Shown here: positions 32,956 to 45,127 of the stretch, one piece after another | Layout: each line of letters opens with the position of its first letter | Position numbering within the stretch: the first letter of the stretch is position 1 | Assembly (NCBI GenBank): GCA_022457065.1 | Contig: JAJGBQ010000006.1 | Coordinates: 1,612,001 to 1,676,000, forward strand | Source of the DNA: Curvularia sp. ZM96 | Taxonomy: Eukaryota > Ascomycota > Dothideomycetes > Pleosporales > Pleosporaceae | DNA: 64,000 nucleotides | Direction: 5' to 3' | Translations under genes and position numbers: made by a program | The notes under the pieces: model-generated | Database searches by the model: none | What the model saw: the letters and a program-made list of their open reading frames with translations, nothing else | Told to the model about the DNA's origin: nothing

Positions 32956-33375
32956 GTGAGTGATGGAGTACGAGCTTATATCTCTTGCTGAAGTAGTTGG
33001 GTTGTTCAAGCAGGGGGTCTGGAAGTTGAGTTGTAATCAGCGATCTTGCGAGTAACTAGGCTAGATCCAGATAGCAGACATGGTACTGAGACAGTACAGT
33101 TTGGCCTTTTGATACATATGTGTAATGTTTCCTGGTAGAAAGTGAGCATAGACCCCAAAAGAATGTGACCAAAGGAGACAACGCCCTGCAGGAAGTGGCA
33201 GATATTACGGCGGACGCAACAAGCCTACCCCGCAGTCTCGCCCACAAACGCAGACACTAACCGCAGAGCCTTTCCCCCACCACAGACGACTTGACGCAAC
33301 ATCCCATTTCTTTGCAATTTTCCCCACTTCTTTGATACCCCGGCAATTTTTGACATCGCCACCACACACACAATC
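32956..33375. other. Intergenic region, promoter of PRMT3
   Basis: 420 bp upstream of PRMT3. The end is C/A-rich (CCACACACAC) just before the ATG. No gene seen. Confidence 0.45.
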
Positions 33376-34964
33376 ATGTCAGACACAGATTCCGACACTG
33401 CCAGCTCTGTCGGCAGCATCATTGAAGACGCAAGTGAGCCGGATACGACTAGCTTTAAAGATCTATTTTCCGATCGACAATGGACCCGTGTGTCAGATAT
33501 GGTAGCGCATGACAAGGCTGAGCACGGCTTTGATCTCATGGAGACCATCAAAGGATTGGGGCCAGGTGCGTAAACGACGAGAGCCACTTGCGCCTAACCC
33601 ATTTGGGACAACTACTCATGATGATAGTAGATGCCGATGAGATCACGATCATCAAGTTGATCAACTACTTGCGTTCTGAGGCACAGAAGGGAACAGACCC
33701 CAAGTCCATCAACGTGACACTAGACGACCTGTCAAGCGACAAGTACCTGCAACCAGTACTAGAAGATGATGCCTTGCTCTTTGAACTTGGCGACCTTATG
33801 CCAAACGACGACGCCAACGCCATCGACTACGATGAGTACGAGGCCAAGTTGCACAAGGACATGCCTGAAGACTTTTCAAAAATCAAGCTCACCAATGACC
33901 GCGACCAGGACTACTTCGAGTCGTATAAGGGCAACAGCATCCATCGTGAGATGATTGAAGACCGCGTGCGAACAGAGGGATATCGCGACTTCATCGAAAA
34001 GAATGCTCATGTCTTTGAGGGAAAGACTGTGATGGATGTAGGCTGTGGAACTGGTATCCTCTCGCTCTTCTGTGCACGAGCAGGGGCAAAGAAAGTGTTT
34101 GCTGTCGACAACTCGGGTATTGCACTTCGCACAAAAGAGATTATCGAGAAGAACGGGTACCAAGACCGCATTGAGCTGATTCAGGGAAGGGCCGAGGACT
34201 TCAACACCCAGCGCCGGATCGGAAAGGAAAAGGTCGACATCATCATCTCAGAATGGATGGGCTACGGACTACTTTTCGAAGGCATGCTCGACTCAGTCCT
34301 GCGCGCTCGTGACATGTACCTCAAGCCTGATGGCATCATGGTGCCTTCTCACTGCAATATTCGTCTCGCGCCCATCAGCGATGCTGAGTGGATAGCCGAC
34401 AGCACGGGCGAAAAGTTCTGGAAAGACATATACGGGTTCGACTTCTCGCCCATGATACCAGGCGGTCTGCTCAACACTCACGAGATCGGTGTGTTTGACG
34501 TGCCGGAAAAGTCGCTGTGCGGAAGTGCAAACAGCCATCTGCTCGAGATGAAGACTGTTTCTATTCAAGACCTGAGCTTCAAGATTCCGCTTCGTATGAC
34601 ACTGGACCGTGATATCTCATCGCTCGAGGCGATTGCAATCTGGTTCGACACCATCTTCATTCATCCGGGCAGCACTCAGGACATCAAGACCATCGATAGC
34701 GTCGATTGGGGCAAGAATGGCATCCCTGGCCTGGGATTCTCTACTGGCCCTAGCAACACGCCTACCCATTGGCACCAGGCTGTCCTGCTGCTGGATCAAG
34801 ACGTTGCGAAGAAGCAAGCTTTCAAAAAGGGCACCGTCTTGGAGGGTACCCTCACGTATGCGAAGGAGAAGGGCGATGATCGTGGAATTACTGTCACTGT
34901 AGAATGGAAGGGTAAGGGAGAACAAGGCGAAGTAGAAGGCAAGGTCGAGAGGACTATGGCTTAG
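33376..34964 (+). CDS. PRMT3: Protein arginine N-methyltransferase 3 (PRMT3/RmtB-like)
   Basis: Type I PRMT that transfers methyl from SAM to arginine; PRMT3 acts mainly on ribosomal protein uS5. Exons 33376-33565 and 33631-34964, intron 65 nt, 507 aa. SAM motif I is VMDVGCGTGILSLFCARAGA, post-I AVDNSG, the double-E loop SEWMGYGLLFEGML, and the THW-type loop TPTHWHQAVLLL. The N-terminus (SFKDLFSDRQWTRVSDMVAH) aligns with the PRMT3 substrate-recruiting zinc finger region, but the first 90 residues contain no cysteine, so zinc binding is lost, as I recall also for other filamentous fungal homologues. The catalytic part is intact. Confidence 0.93.
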
Positions 34965-35447
34965 TCTAATCCGAAAATATCGAAGAAGGCAGATGAATAT
35001 ACCATGTTGACCGTTGTCCAGAGCCATTGGTTGAAGTTCCGCGCTAGCGTTCCGATTCCGAAATGGGGGTCTGCGGAACGCTTGCGGCCATGTTGACAGG
35101 TCAACGTTTCTTCCCTTGATTAGATGACAATACCATGTTAGTGTGCGTGCATGCATGCGTGTTACGTGAATATTCTGAGAAGAGCGCATCAGGCTCAGAA
35201 ATACATACATGAATTGTTGCTGCTTCGATGAAGCTTTAAGGTGTTCAAAGTGACGACATTACACGTGGATCGTGCGCGTGAGCTTCAGGCACATCCACCA
35301 GGGATCCCAGATGGCGCACATCGCACCGCAAAACACCGAACGCTTACCAGAGGCCCGGGACCGTGTTGAAGGCATCATAGACTTGTTCACCGACAGTAAA
35401 CGATCTGAGAATGTGGAAGCAACGGTAACAACGCTCGCGAGACTTCA
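34965..35447. other. Intergenic region between PRMT3 and RAV1
   Basis: 483 bp between two plus-strand genes. Expected 3' UTR and promoter. An ORF starting at 35272 overlaps the RAV1 start in another frame and is not considered real. Confidence 0.5.
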
Positions 35448-38400
35448 ATGCGCGGTATTCTCCCTGGACGCCCGCAGGCCAGACTGCAGGCCGTCGCTCA
35501 TGGCCTGTGGGAGGGTCTCCAGATCATTGTACGCACACCACAGCCTTGTCGCATGCAGTGGAACTGACGGCAACGTGAATAGGCCTACATCTCTGGCAAC
35601 GCGCTGATTGTCCTCGACCGGCCCAACCATGTACTTCAGACGATATACATTGACGAGGAGTTCGAGCTTGAGGCCGTCGCAATTGACGAGGGCACCGGCA
35701 AGCTCGCGGTATGCTCGACGCGACACATTTACGTATATCGACCATACGGGCAGGATGAGGGGGCTGTCAAGGTGGGCATGAGAGGCAACGAGTGTAGAAT
35801 GGCGGCTGATGTTGCTTACAGTGGTCGCTACAGGGCAGCATGGCGTTGCCTGACGCGACCGACATTATCACGACACTCTCCTGGGGGATGCCCGACGAGC
35901 TGCTCGCCGGTAGCGCCTCCTTGACTCTGTTTAATACCCACAGCGATATCGAACAGATATGGACAAAGCAGCTGGCCAACCCCGTCAAGTTTGCCCATTT
36001 CTCCCCTGACGCCGAATTGATTGCTTCGACTGGCCGATACGACCGACTTCTGAAGATATGGCGCCGCACTGCCTTCGGATCAGCAGACCAGAGATTCGAC
36101 TACTTTTACCTTCCCCACCCAAAAGCCATCACAGGCCTCCACTGGCGATACCCACTACACAACGAGCAATTGGCCGACAATGTGCTCTATACAATATGCG
36201 CCGATAACAAAGTGCGCGTTTGGGTGCCTGGCGAGAATCACGGAGTGGACGGTATGCTTATGTGGGCTGAGGTAGACTTGGTGGAAGCCATCATGGAGCG
36301 TCATATACCGCTTGAAAAGCAGTCAAAGAAACGATTCGCCTTCTTCATCGATGGCAAGCATTTTACCCAAGCCACCGAAAGAGCTATGCAGCACGCTTCC
36401 CCAGATGAAAAGGATCATGGCATTGCCCTTCACCACCTGATCGAAGTTGCGAACCGTAGTCCAGAGATATGTGTTGTCCTGGACGATCGCGGCAACATGT
36501 CTGCGTGGGGATTCGAAAACGTGGGTGCCAAAAGCAAGAAAGTGACTGACATCTTCAACATTGCGCACGTAGATGGGTTACGTCTACATTTCGCAAAAGA
36601 GCCAAAACCAATCGAGGACAATGTGCAATTCTATGCATTCATCGGCGACAAGCCCGAGTCTGAACTGACTGTATTGTCGCATCACTTTGACGGGCGGATA
36701 GAGTGGTTGGAGGCGCGCATCGACTACCTCTTTGATCCATCTCAACAGCTACAGCGCATGCAACGCAAGGCCATGTGGACAGGGCACTCGCATGCTATCA
36801 AGAAGGTCAACCGTACTGCGAGTGGAAAGGCCCTTGTGTCACGCACGACTACAGACGAATGCATTGTTTGGCTACAACGGCAAGGCGACGATGGCATGAC
36901 ACTCCATCGTCACAGTAGTGTCAAAGTCACGGAGCATATACATCGCACTGCACTCCTGCATGAGGGCAATTTCTTGGTCTTCTTGCATCATGAAGAGATA
37001 TCCTTGTGGGATACCCGAGGACATGAAGCAGTCGAGGTCACGCGATGTCCTTACAAATTGCAAGGCAAGCCGTTGTGTCTTTTGGTCATCCCCGAGGTCG
37101 AACATGGCGGCGAGCGTGTCCACATTGCCACAATCAGCTCTGAGATGAAGGGTATATGCTGGGAGGTTACGCTACCAATGAAAGAGAGAGATGCGATGGC
37201 TGCCGTTCCGCATACCAATGGTCACATGAATGGCGATACAAAGATCTCGCTTGAGCAATTCTCGGTTTTTGCCCTTGGGTCTGGCGATGATCTAGCTTTT
37301 GTACTGCCAGTAGACCCTGCTGGGTCGGCGCCTGTCATTTCGGGGTTTCTTGATGCTTTCGCCCGAGACATTGCCATCTCGTACACCAAGTCTGGAGTCA
37401 TCAAATCATGGACTGCCCGCATCAACTTAGACAAACGCGATCTCGAGTGGTTGCTGACTTCGACGGTGGATACTGGCGTGGACAGTCCTTCACTTGCTAG
37501 TGGAACCTCGATACGAAAAGCTGCTTTAGTGGACAGCGAACGAACTACCCTCACCATTTGGAATACCCGCAGTGCTCAACTCGAACACCAGGAGACCTTC
37601 GAGGGCAATGGCATCATCTCCGACCTCGATTGGTCTTCCACTCCAGACAACCAATCTATCCTCGCTGTTGGCTTTCCCCACCGAGTTGTCATTTATGCGC
37701 AGCTACGGTATGATTACCTGAATGCTGGACCGTCCTGGGTAAGAATAAGCGATGTGCGTATTCGAGATATCACTCCTCATCCAATTGGCGACTCGGTCTG
37801 GCTAGGGAGCGGCAATCTCGTTATAGGTGCGGGCAACCAGCTCTTCATCCAGGATGAGCATGTGGAGATAACCGAGAGTCTATTTCCCAGTCTTCGTAAT
37901 ACGTCGCGCAAGACTGCATCTATCGATATATTCGATGCTGTTAGTCGTCTCAACGGCCCGTTGCCGGCATATCACCCCCAACTGCTATCGCAATGCGTGT
38001 TGTCTGGCAAGCTGTTGTTGGTGCAGCGAATCCTGATTGCTTTGTATAAAAAACTCAAATTTTGGCTTGAAGATGAGGAGTTTGACAGTACTCTGGGCTT
38101 TGCTCCGGAAGATTTTTCCGATGATCAGGTGCGTATATCCGAGGAGCTACTAGAGTATTATCTAACCTGCATAGACCCAAATGACTACATCAAAGAAGGA
38201 CTTGCATTCATCATACGCAGATTACTCGGATGACAGTGAGCCTGAAGCCGTCACTGAAGAAGTCGCCTCAAACCTAAAGGAGCTCCTCACAAAGAAGCAG
38301 ATACCGCTGCTTTCAAGCCGCGAACAATTCCGCTTAGCTGATATCATTGAGTGCATTGGCATGGTGGAGAGGCATCGCCGTTCTATTGACGACAACGCCG

Positions 38401-39704
38401 GCCGCTTCTTGCTCTTCTTCCGACATCACGTCCTGAGCCAAGTGCACAAAGGACCCATTTCATGGCGTGAAATTGTTTGGGCTTTCCACTCTGGAAGTCA
38501 GGACATACTTGTGGATCTCGTCAGCAGGCACTTCAGCGGCAAAATGCTCTGGCAGCACGCAAAAGAATCCGGGGTATTCATGTGGATGTCTGATATCAAT
38601 GCTCTCCGCGCTCAATTTGAGGTTGTTGCTCGGAATGAGTATACCAAGACGGAAGAGAAGAATCCAGTTGATTGCGCTCTGTACTACATGGCTCTGCGGA
38701 AGAAGCCTGTTCTAGTGGGTTTATGGCGTATGGCCACCTGGTCAAGAGAGCAAGCCGCTACACATCGACTGCTGTCGAACAACTTTAACGAACAGCGCTG
38801 GAAGACTGCTGCACTCAAGAACGCATATGCGCTAATGGGCAGGAGAAGATTCGAATATGCGGCGTCGTTCTTCCTTCTCGCCGATCACCTCAATGACGCA
38901 GTCAACGTGCTACACAATCAGCTAGGAGACACGCAGCTTGCTATTGCAGTTGCGCGAGTATACGGTGGGGATGACTCCCCTGTACTACTGGATTTCCTCG
39001 AGAATAAGATTTTACCACAAGCTGCCCGGGAGGGAAACCGTTGGCTCGCCATCTGGGCTTACTGGCTGCTCAACCGCAAGGACATGGCCGTGCGCGCCCT
39101 CGTCACACCGCTTTCCGACCTCATTGACACGCCCGAGAGTCCCGATCCACTTGCCAAATCGTATCTCACTGACGACCCTGCACTAGTGGTATTGTACAAA
39201 CAGTTGCGTGAAAAGAGTTTGCAGACTCTTCGTGGCGCCACCATGATCGGCATGCGTGAGGAATGGGAGTTTGTGCTACACACGGCTGGATTGTATGACC
39301 GCATGGGCTGCGATGTGCTCGCACTTGATTTGGTCAAAACATGGGAGTTCCTGCTTCCACCTCCACCGAGGAAGACGTCAACTCCTGCTGAACGAGTAGC
39401 GTCACTTAATCCGACGATGCCAAAAGAAAGCTCACAAACGCACGGACGCAATTCCAGCGCCGAGGACTTCGATTTTGACCCTAGAAAGCTGTTGCGTAGG
39501 CGCAGTTCGATGGTTGTCGCTGATTTGCCTGTACGAGAGTTTAAGAAAGGCGAAGACGAGGCACTTAAGGAGGAGGGAGACGATGAGGAAAAGGAAGAGA
39601 AACAGAAAGAGGAGAAGCCAAAGGAGAAGCCAAAGAAGAAGCCACCACCGACCCAGTTTAATGAGCCAGACGCGAATAGTTTGCTGGATGCCTTTGGTTT
39701 TTAA
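35448..39704 (+). CDS. RAV1: RAV1/DmX-like WD40 protein of the RAVE V-ATPase assembly complex
   Basis: Largest subunit of RAVE, which drives reassembly of V1 onto Vo of the vacuolar ATPase. Exons are 35448-35528, 35583-35771, 35822-38128 and 38175-39704 (introns 54, 50 and 46 nt), 1368 aa, close to the yeast length (about 1357). The first exon gives MRGILPGRPQARLQAVAHG, matching the fungal N-terminus. WD40-type repeats fill the N-terminal half (KFAHFSPDAELIASTGRYDR, TICADNKVRVW). The conserved Rav1p C-terminal domain follows exon 4: LADIIECIGMVERHRRS, SWREIVWAFHSGSQDIL, WLAIWAYWLLNRKDMAVRAL. A Lys/Glu-rich tail ends the protein. Identity is very sure; the exon 3/4 junction is supported by the recovered reading frame. 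Confidence 0.94.
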
Positions 39705-40136
39705 GCGACTTGAAGAATGGATGAAGTCATGAAATGGGGATGGAGTAAGGGCCTAGGGACCCGGTACATAATTCTGAATCAGCATGGTTGTTTTCTTAAG
39801 GTTAAATCCTGATAGGAGCTCACAGCGTGGCGTTTTTGGCAAAGTTCATACAACCCTAATCAAGCTTAAGTGCTAGATACAAGTTAAACATTTCAGAAAT
39901 GCAGGTACCCACAAGTTCAGCAGAAGAGACGATGGAGTGTCCCTTTGACCGTTCGTGGAGACGATCGCCCGGGAAAACGGCGGGGGAAGCGATTAGTGGG
40001 CCGGCATGCAAGATAGCCGTGTCCGCGTCATTGGAATACATGATTGGTAATCTAGTTTCACTCGGACCGACCCAACAACGGCAGATAGTACAAGAGATGC
40101 TGACGACCTTACACTTCATTTGTACATCCAAATCCA
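39705..40136. other. Intergenic region between RAV1 and the carrier-like gene
   Basis: 432 bp between plus-strand genes. A short frame at 39899-40153 overlaps the next ATG in another frame and has no family features, so it is not called. Confidence 0.5.
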
Positions 40137-41277
40137 ATGTCTGCTCAGCGTGATCTAGAGACTAGAAGTGCACCAGACGAGCGTGCGCCCTTGCTGGCAC
40201 ATGAGGATGGGCGGGAGTATACGGCGGTACCCTCGGAACGTGAGGATGTGCCAGAAGACCCCCAGAAAGAGGTATCAAAGACATGGCGATATGCATGGAG
40301 GGGTTTCTGGGCCGTTTCCGCGATCCTGATCATCGTCGTGTTTGTGAAGGCATGGATCGACGCAGACGATGTCAAAGTACGTACATATCACCCACCCATC
40401 ACTCCAACCCACCAGCTCACCGTGTGTGCAGTTTGATCTCAAAGGGGCTCTCAAGCGCGCCTTGGGCGGCGGTCTCAGCGGTGCCGCAGCCATGGTCCTG
40501 CAAGTCCTGCTACTCATGCCCATCCGAACCATAATGAACTACCAATATCGCCATGGTACTTCTACAACCACCGCTACTAAGACGCTGTACCACGACGGGG
40601 GTATCGGACGCTACTACCAAGGCATGGGCGCAGCACTATTCCAAGGCCCCATCGCACGCTTCGGCGATACAGCCGCGAATGCAGGTATCCTCGCTCTGCT
40701 GCAGTCAAATGGTTTCTTAAAACAATTGCCCTCCCCTATTCAAACTATCTTCGCCTCTGCCTGCGCCGCGGCCTTTCGCATGCTTCTGACCCCTATCGAT
40801 ACGCTCAAGACCACCTTGCAAGCCCAGGGCTCGAAGGGCTGGGGCATCCTGCGCCTCCGTATCAAAACCGATGGCGTCAGCAGCCTCTGGTGGGGTGCTT
40901 TTGCGACAGCAGCCGCCACCTTTGTAGGACACTACCCTTGGTTCGCAGTCTACAACTTCCTCTCCTCTACCCTCAACCAGCCACCGAAGGATCAGATTGG
41001 CTGGTGGTTGCTCCGCGCAGCGTTCATCGGCTTCTGCGCTTCCGTCACGTCGGATACTATTTCCAACTCCCTCCGCGTTGTCAAGACGTATCGGCAGGTG
41101 AATGATACGCGTATCTCGTATACGGAGGCGGCGCGAAAGGTCGTGAGGCAGGATGGCAATTTGGGGCTTTTTGGCAGGGGCCTCAAGACGAGGATTATTG
41201 CGAATGGATTGCAGGGGATCTTGTTCTCGATACTATGGAAGTTGTTTTTGAAGATTTGGGAAGAGAGGACGGGGTAA
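40137..41277 (+). CDS. Mitochondrial-carrier-like membrane protein with N-terminal anchor
   Basis: 361 aa, exons 40137-40376 and 40432-41277, intron 55 nt. An acidic cytosolic-type N-terminus (to about 45) is followed by one strong transmembrane segment (GFWAVSAILIIVVFVKAW, about 58-75), and then by SLC25-like repeats. Only the second repeat keeps a recognisable carrier signature (PIDTLKTTLQAQG). The first has PIRTIMNYQYR and the third SDTISNSLRVVKTYR, where the usual acidic or basic residues are replaced. The protein is therefore a degenerate carrier with an extra N-terminal helix rather than a standard solute carrier. Organelle and substrate are unknown. Similar divergent carriers occur across filamentous ascomycetes. 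Confidence 0.8.
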
Positions 41278-41791
41278 GATCGGGTGGTGTACGTGGGAGG
41301 CGGTTTGATGAGAGAGGTGCTGGTGTTGTGGGCATTGGGTAGAGAATCGCTGGGGCTGGAATAGACTGTAGACATTAGATTGTGAGTTGTGCGCTACGAG
41401 TACTCCCTGTGGCCATGTCAATTTGTATCTCGTTTTTCTGTTTTGATTTGTGATACGTGAAATTAGTACATGGTATCTTTGAGCTAATTGCCATGCGGGC
41501 GTGGAGGTGACGATAGCATTGTTACAGTGATGAGTGGACGACAAAGCGTGGTAGCAAGTCAACAATGCAACGGCAAAAACTAGCGATTGGAAGGATTCGA
41601 GGCATTTAGCTAATCTGAACTGTACAACGCGCACACCATGTCTTATAGAGCAATATTAGTTGTGAGCGGAATACATACAAGCATATCTATTCTCGTGAAT
41701 GCATTTCCGAATCTTGCTGCAGTCGCACTACTATTACTCAGAAGTCTGGATCAGTCCATAGTAAAAGAAAACATTATGGTCGGCCAATATA
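41278..41791. other. Convergent 3' intergenic region
   Basis: 514 bp between convergent stops. No gene seen. Confidence 0.5.
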
Positions 41792-42580
41792 CTATACAAT
41801 CCTGCGCCTCTTCCTCTCAGGGCTTTCTTCCTTATCTGCCGCTTCCTCCTCTTCAGCATCTTCAACCTCTCCCTCAGTAACTGCACCATCAATAACAACG
41901 CCTTCCCTCTGATACGCCTCAAGCTCTTCTGTCGTTATCGAGGGTACATACACCACGCCACTCTTTCCACCTCCAAGCATACTTCTCAGATGCTTCCTTT
42001 CTTGCAGCAGCGAAGAGCGGTTTAGCTTTCCATGTAGAGACTCGACAGTCCTAGGAGGCAGTTCAGCCTCACCACTGTTGGCATACTTTAATGCGAAAAA
42101 GGTGTTCATTGCTGCAGTGATGGGGATAGCGCCTGGCAACTTGATTTCTCTTCCGTTTTCGACCGCGACCCGGAGCTTGGCATGGAAGAGGTCAAGCCAG
42201 GCTTCCTCTCCTTCGGTGTAATGCTGCTTCGTCGCCTGCTTGTGCGGTGAGGCGATGGGGCTCTGTTGGGCAGTGGCGTCCCCTGTGTTCTGACTTCGAT
42301 CTGCGCATGATTTCATATATCGTTTTGACTCGGGTGTAGTCAGCGGTGAGGCGAGCATAGGGGTTTCGGGATATATGTCTTTTTTCAACTTCCTCTTGTG
42401 TTCCTGTATTGGTTTAGCATGTACATTGTCTTTTGTCCCTGTGCCCAGTACCTTCTCAGCGAGTTGCGCTAACTCTGGGTCTTTATAAGGACTGTCAATA
42501 TAGTTTAACCACTCGTAGTGGTCAAAGTATCTCTCAGCAGGGAAGGCGTCCATTTCGTCGTTCCCAATATTGTGATCCAT
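41792..42580 (-). CDS. Hypothetical protein, probably nuclear
   Basis: Single exon, 262 aa, start MDHNIGNDEMDAFPAERYFD. I do not recognise a family. The first 45 residues are acidic and aromatic (FDHYEWLNYIDSPYKDPEL). The middle holds basic and Ser/Pro/Thr-rich sequence (KPIQEHKRKLKKD, TPESKRY). A compact block at about 120-205 has EEAWLDLFHAKLRVAVENG and LPPRTVESLHGKLNRSSLL. The tail is Glu-rich and ends SPERKRRRIV, which looks like a nuclear localisation signal. It has no signal peptide or membrane segment. Codon use and length support a real gene; the function is unknown. Confidence 0.7.
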   Translation of the reverse strand: MDHNIGNDEMDAFPAERYFDHYEWLNYIDSPYKDPELAQLAEKVLGTGTKDNVHAKPIQEHKRKLKKDIYPETPMLASPLTTPESKRYMKSCADRSQNTGDATAQQSPIASPHKQATKQHYTEGEEAWLDLFHAKLRVAVENGREIKLPGAIPITAAMNTFFALKYANSGEAELPPRTVESLHGKLNRSSLLQERKHLRSMLGGGKSGVVYVPSITTEELEAYQREGVVIDGAVTEGEVEDAEEEEAADKEESPERKRRRIV

Positions 42581-43843
42581 GTCTAGAGTGTTATAAAAAC
42601 TAGAGTAAGCTGTCTATATGTAAGGACTAATCAAAGCAAACGGATCTTACGGCCCAGGTCATGTACAGGGACGTAGAGCATTGACTGATCACCGGTTCAC
42701 ATTCACTCGGCGTACGAGTTACTATGAAACGTGAACATGAGAGGAACAAATGAATGTTTAGTTCCAACTTTTCAACTTCGTCGCATAGTGATTAAGCTAG
42801 AATATTAGAAACTGGATATTGCGCGATTATAGCAAAGTTTTGAACACTTGTGTGTTATTACATAGTGCGTTTACGCTTTTGAGATTCTACGGGAGATTTC
42901 TGTATCCAGAAGTTGTCTGCTTTAATTCCTAGGCGCATTGTGTAGAATTCACAGAACTCGAGCACCGTGTAACAGCTCACAATGATAGGAGACGACGACT
43001 GTGAGTTGGAACTACTCTTTCTTCAGTATCGCAACTCGCCGATGAGAAAGTATCCATGCTGTGTATGCAGCTGGTAAAATTCTCCAAAACAAAACCTTTC
43101 TATACTGGAGATGATATCCAGCCCTAGGTGTTTGACTCAGGGTTTTTGGGTACGCTTTACATTGGGCTCTTTCCGGGCCCAGGTTATGACGAACAATGCC
43201 AAATCATGCAATTAGTCACTAAAATCAATGATTCTAGATGAATCATGTGGAATTACATTTCCTCCACATGTCTCAGCAGGAAAACTGACTTTTCCCTTAC
43301 CATATGAGACATACCCTTGATCGAGGGAACGTATCACTCATGCTAGCAGTCTGACACTTCCTCTTTACAGTAGGATCTGATTAAATGAATCTCTCGAAAC
43401 CAAAACTGTATACTGTACTAAGTGTCTTGTCGAGGTCGAGGTTCAAAAGTGTACACAATGACTGTTAGCATATTATTCTTCACTATGAAGACAAAGCTGC
43501 ATTCTTTAGGAACCACGTACAAGCGGAACACTGTATACAGCTTTCAATTTAACCCAAAAATCACCAGGTGCTGGATTCTACAATTACATCTTACATTGTT
43601 CGTAATCAATGTCTTTCACTTCACACTCCTAACGGTGATGTGTGCAGTATCCCGCAAAATATGTGCTTCGCGAGCGGTATATCTAGCTGTTGCTTAACTT
43701 CGCTTGAAATTCACTCCGCAATTTAATACTTACAATTAAATAAGTATACTTCTTCGAACTTCTCATTAACATCAAAATCTTTCAAAATTGAACGACATCC
43801 ACAGTCTAACAAACCATCGACATTCGCTGCGATCTCAGCAATC
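42581..43843. other. AT-rich divergent intergenic region
   Basis: About 1.26 kb between divergent hypothetical genes. The largest frame (43422-43697, 91 codons) is low-quality and not coding-like. Many T/A runs; no element ends recognised. Confidence 0.5.
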
Positions 43844-45127
43844 ATGGCGCAACCACAAAATGAGATGCCTTACGACAAGATGTCGGTCACCAAGGATTTG
43901 CGACCAATGTTGAAAAGAGCGGGATTCAAGAATTATAACAGATTCAATAGGGAACTGATAGCAGAAATATGCGAAGAGTATGATAGAGTCAACCAAGTGA
44001 GAATTCGTGATCTTCCAGTCAATCGTAGCCCTAGCGAAGCTGATGAGGAGGCTTGCAATGCTATGATCAAGAGTTGGCTCGAAAGAAGGGAATCGGGGTC
44101 GACTTCCACAACTGCGGCACAGAGTTCAAGTCGTACAAACACTAAGCGCAAACAAACGGAAGCCGCAGAATCACCGAAGGGCAAACGCCAGAAGGTTTCC
44201 AAGGGGGAAAACAATGATAAGGTGGGCTCAGACGCTGAGGATAAGAATGGTGACACTGGTGCTAGACATGTCTCCGGGAAGGACAACGTGACTGAGACAA
44301 ATGCTCAAGCCAGCGAGACTCAAACTGCACATAAAACTCATGAGAAGAGAAAGCGTCTGTTGAAGTCCAAACCATCATCTTCACAAAGTGGCAATTCAAC
44401 TCCAACCTCTGGAACAAATACCATAACGAAGACATCCAAGACGACCAAAAAGTCCGTCGCTTCCAAAGCAGCCCAACAGCCAATCTCCCGGAAGGCATCC
44501 AAACAACCAGTCGCTTCCAAAATAACCAAACAGCCAGTCGCTTCTAAGAAAGCCAAGCAGTCAGTCGCTTCCAACGCAAAACCGAGCCAAGAGCCAACTC
44601 GCAGATCAACGCGAAATAAGAAGCCGATGGATATCATTCAGCCGTCAGGTGAAGAGTCTCGCGACCCTCAAACTGAGATGTCTGAGCTCGCTGTCTCACG
44701 GGCCAAGGATACATCTGCTCTACCCGCCAATCCGTCATCCGCGACGGAGAGGCTGGGGGCTGAAGACAACGGTGCAGGACCAGAAGATAGCAGTGACGAC
44801 TCGGATGATAGCAGCGATGACTCGGAACATGATGGCGAGGAGGTTGAAGACGATGGGGAAGATGACAGCGACGATTCCGATGAGGAACAAAGGCCGCGAC
44901 CCACTCCCAAGTCTCCAGCCCGGCGTACGCCACATAATTACCACCTCGGGACCCATAGAACTTTCAGGTATGAACCACAATGGGATCCTCTGGATGAGCG
45001 TATCCCAACTAGTTCTCTCAACTGGTTTGAACAAGTACAGCGCCAACGTGCGAGGCAGGCACAGTTGCGCGGAGAAGCTGGAGCTGCATCGCCATCTGAG
45101 GGAGGACCAAAGCCGACCAAAGAATAG
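43844..45127 (+). CDS. Low-complexity hypothetical protein with Lys/Ser repeats and acidic tract
   Basis: Single exon, 427 aa, starting MAQPQNEMPYDKMSVTKDLR. Only residues 15-75 look folded (LRPMLKRAGFKNYNRFNREL, then CEEYDRVNQVRIRDLPV). The rest is disordered. It has a basic Lys/Ser/Thr-rich section (about 95-265) with several imperfect copies of a unit like KQPVASK, then a strongly acidic Asp/Ser tract (SSDDSDDSSDDSEHDGEE) near 315-350, and a short ordered end (LNWFEQVQRQRARQ). The pattern suggests a nuclear or nucleolar chromatin-associated protein, but no family is recognised. It is followed in tandem by another orphan gene 412 bp away. Confidence 0.68.
   Translation: MAQPQNEMPYDKMSVTKDLRPMLKRAGFKNYNRFNRELIAEICEEYDRVNQVRIRDLPVNRSPSEADEEACNAMIKSWLERRESGSTSTTAAQSSSRTNTKRKQTEAAESPKGKRQKVSKGENNDKVGSDAEDKNGDTGARHVSGKDNVTETNAQASETQTAHKTHEKRKRLLKSKPSSSQSGNSTPTSGTNTITKTSKTTKKSVASKAAQQPISRKASKQPVASKITKQPVASKKAKQSVASNAKPSQEPTRRSTRNKKPMDIIQPSGEESRDPQTEMSELAVSRAKDTSALPANPSSATERLGAEDNGAGPEDSSDDSDDSSDDSEHDGEEVEDDGEDDSDDSDEEQRPRPTPKSPARRTPHNYHLGTHRTFRYEPQWDPLDERIPTSSLNWFEQVQRQRARQAQLRGEAGAASPSEGGPKPTKE

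Noticed and set aside
43422..43697. 91-codon frame in the AT-rich gap
   Set aside because: Phe/Val/Thr-rich random-looking composition, no signal peptide or Cys pattern, and no splice partners.
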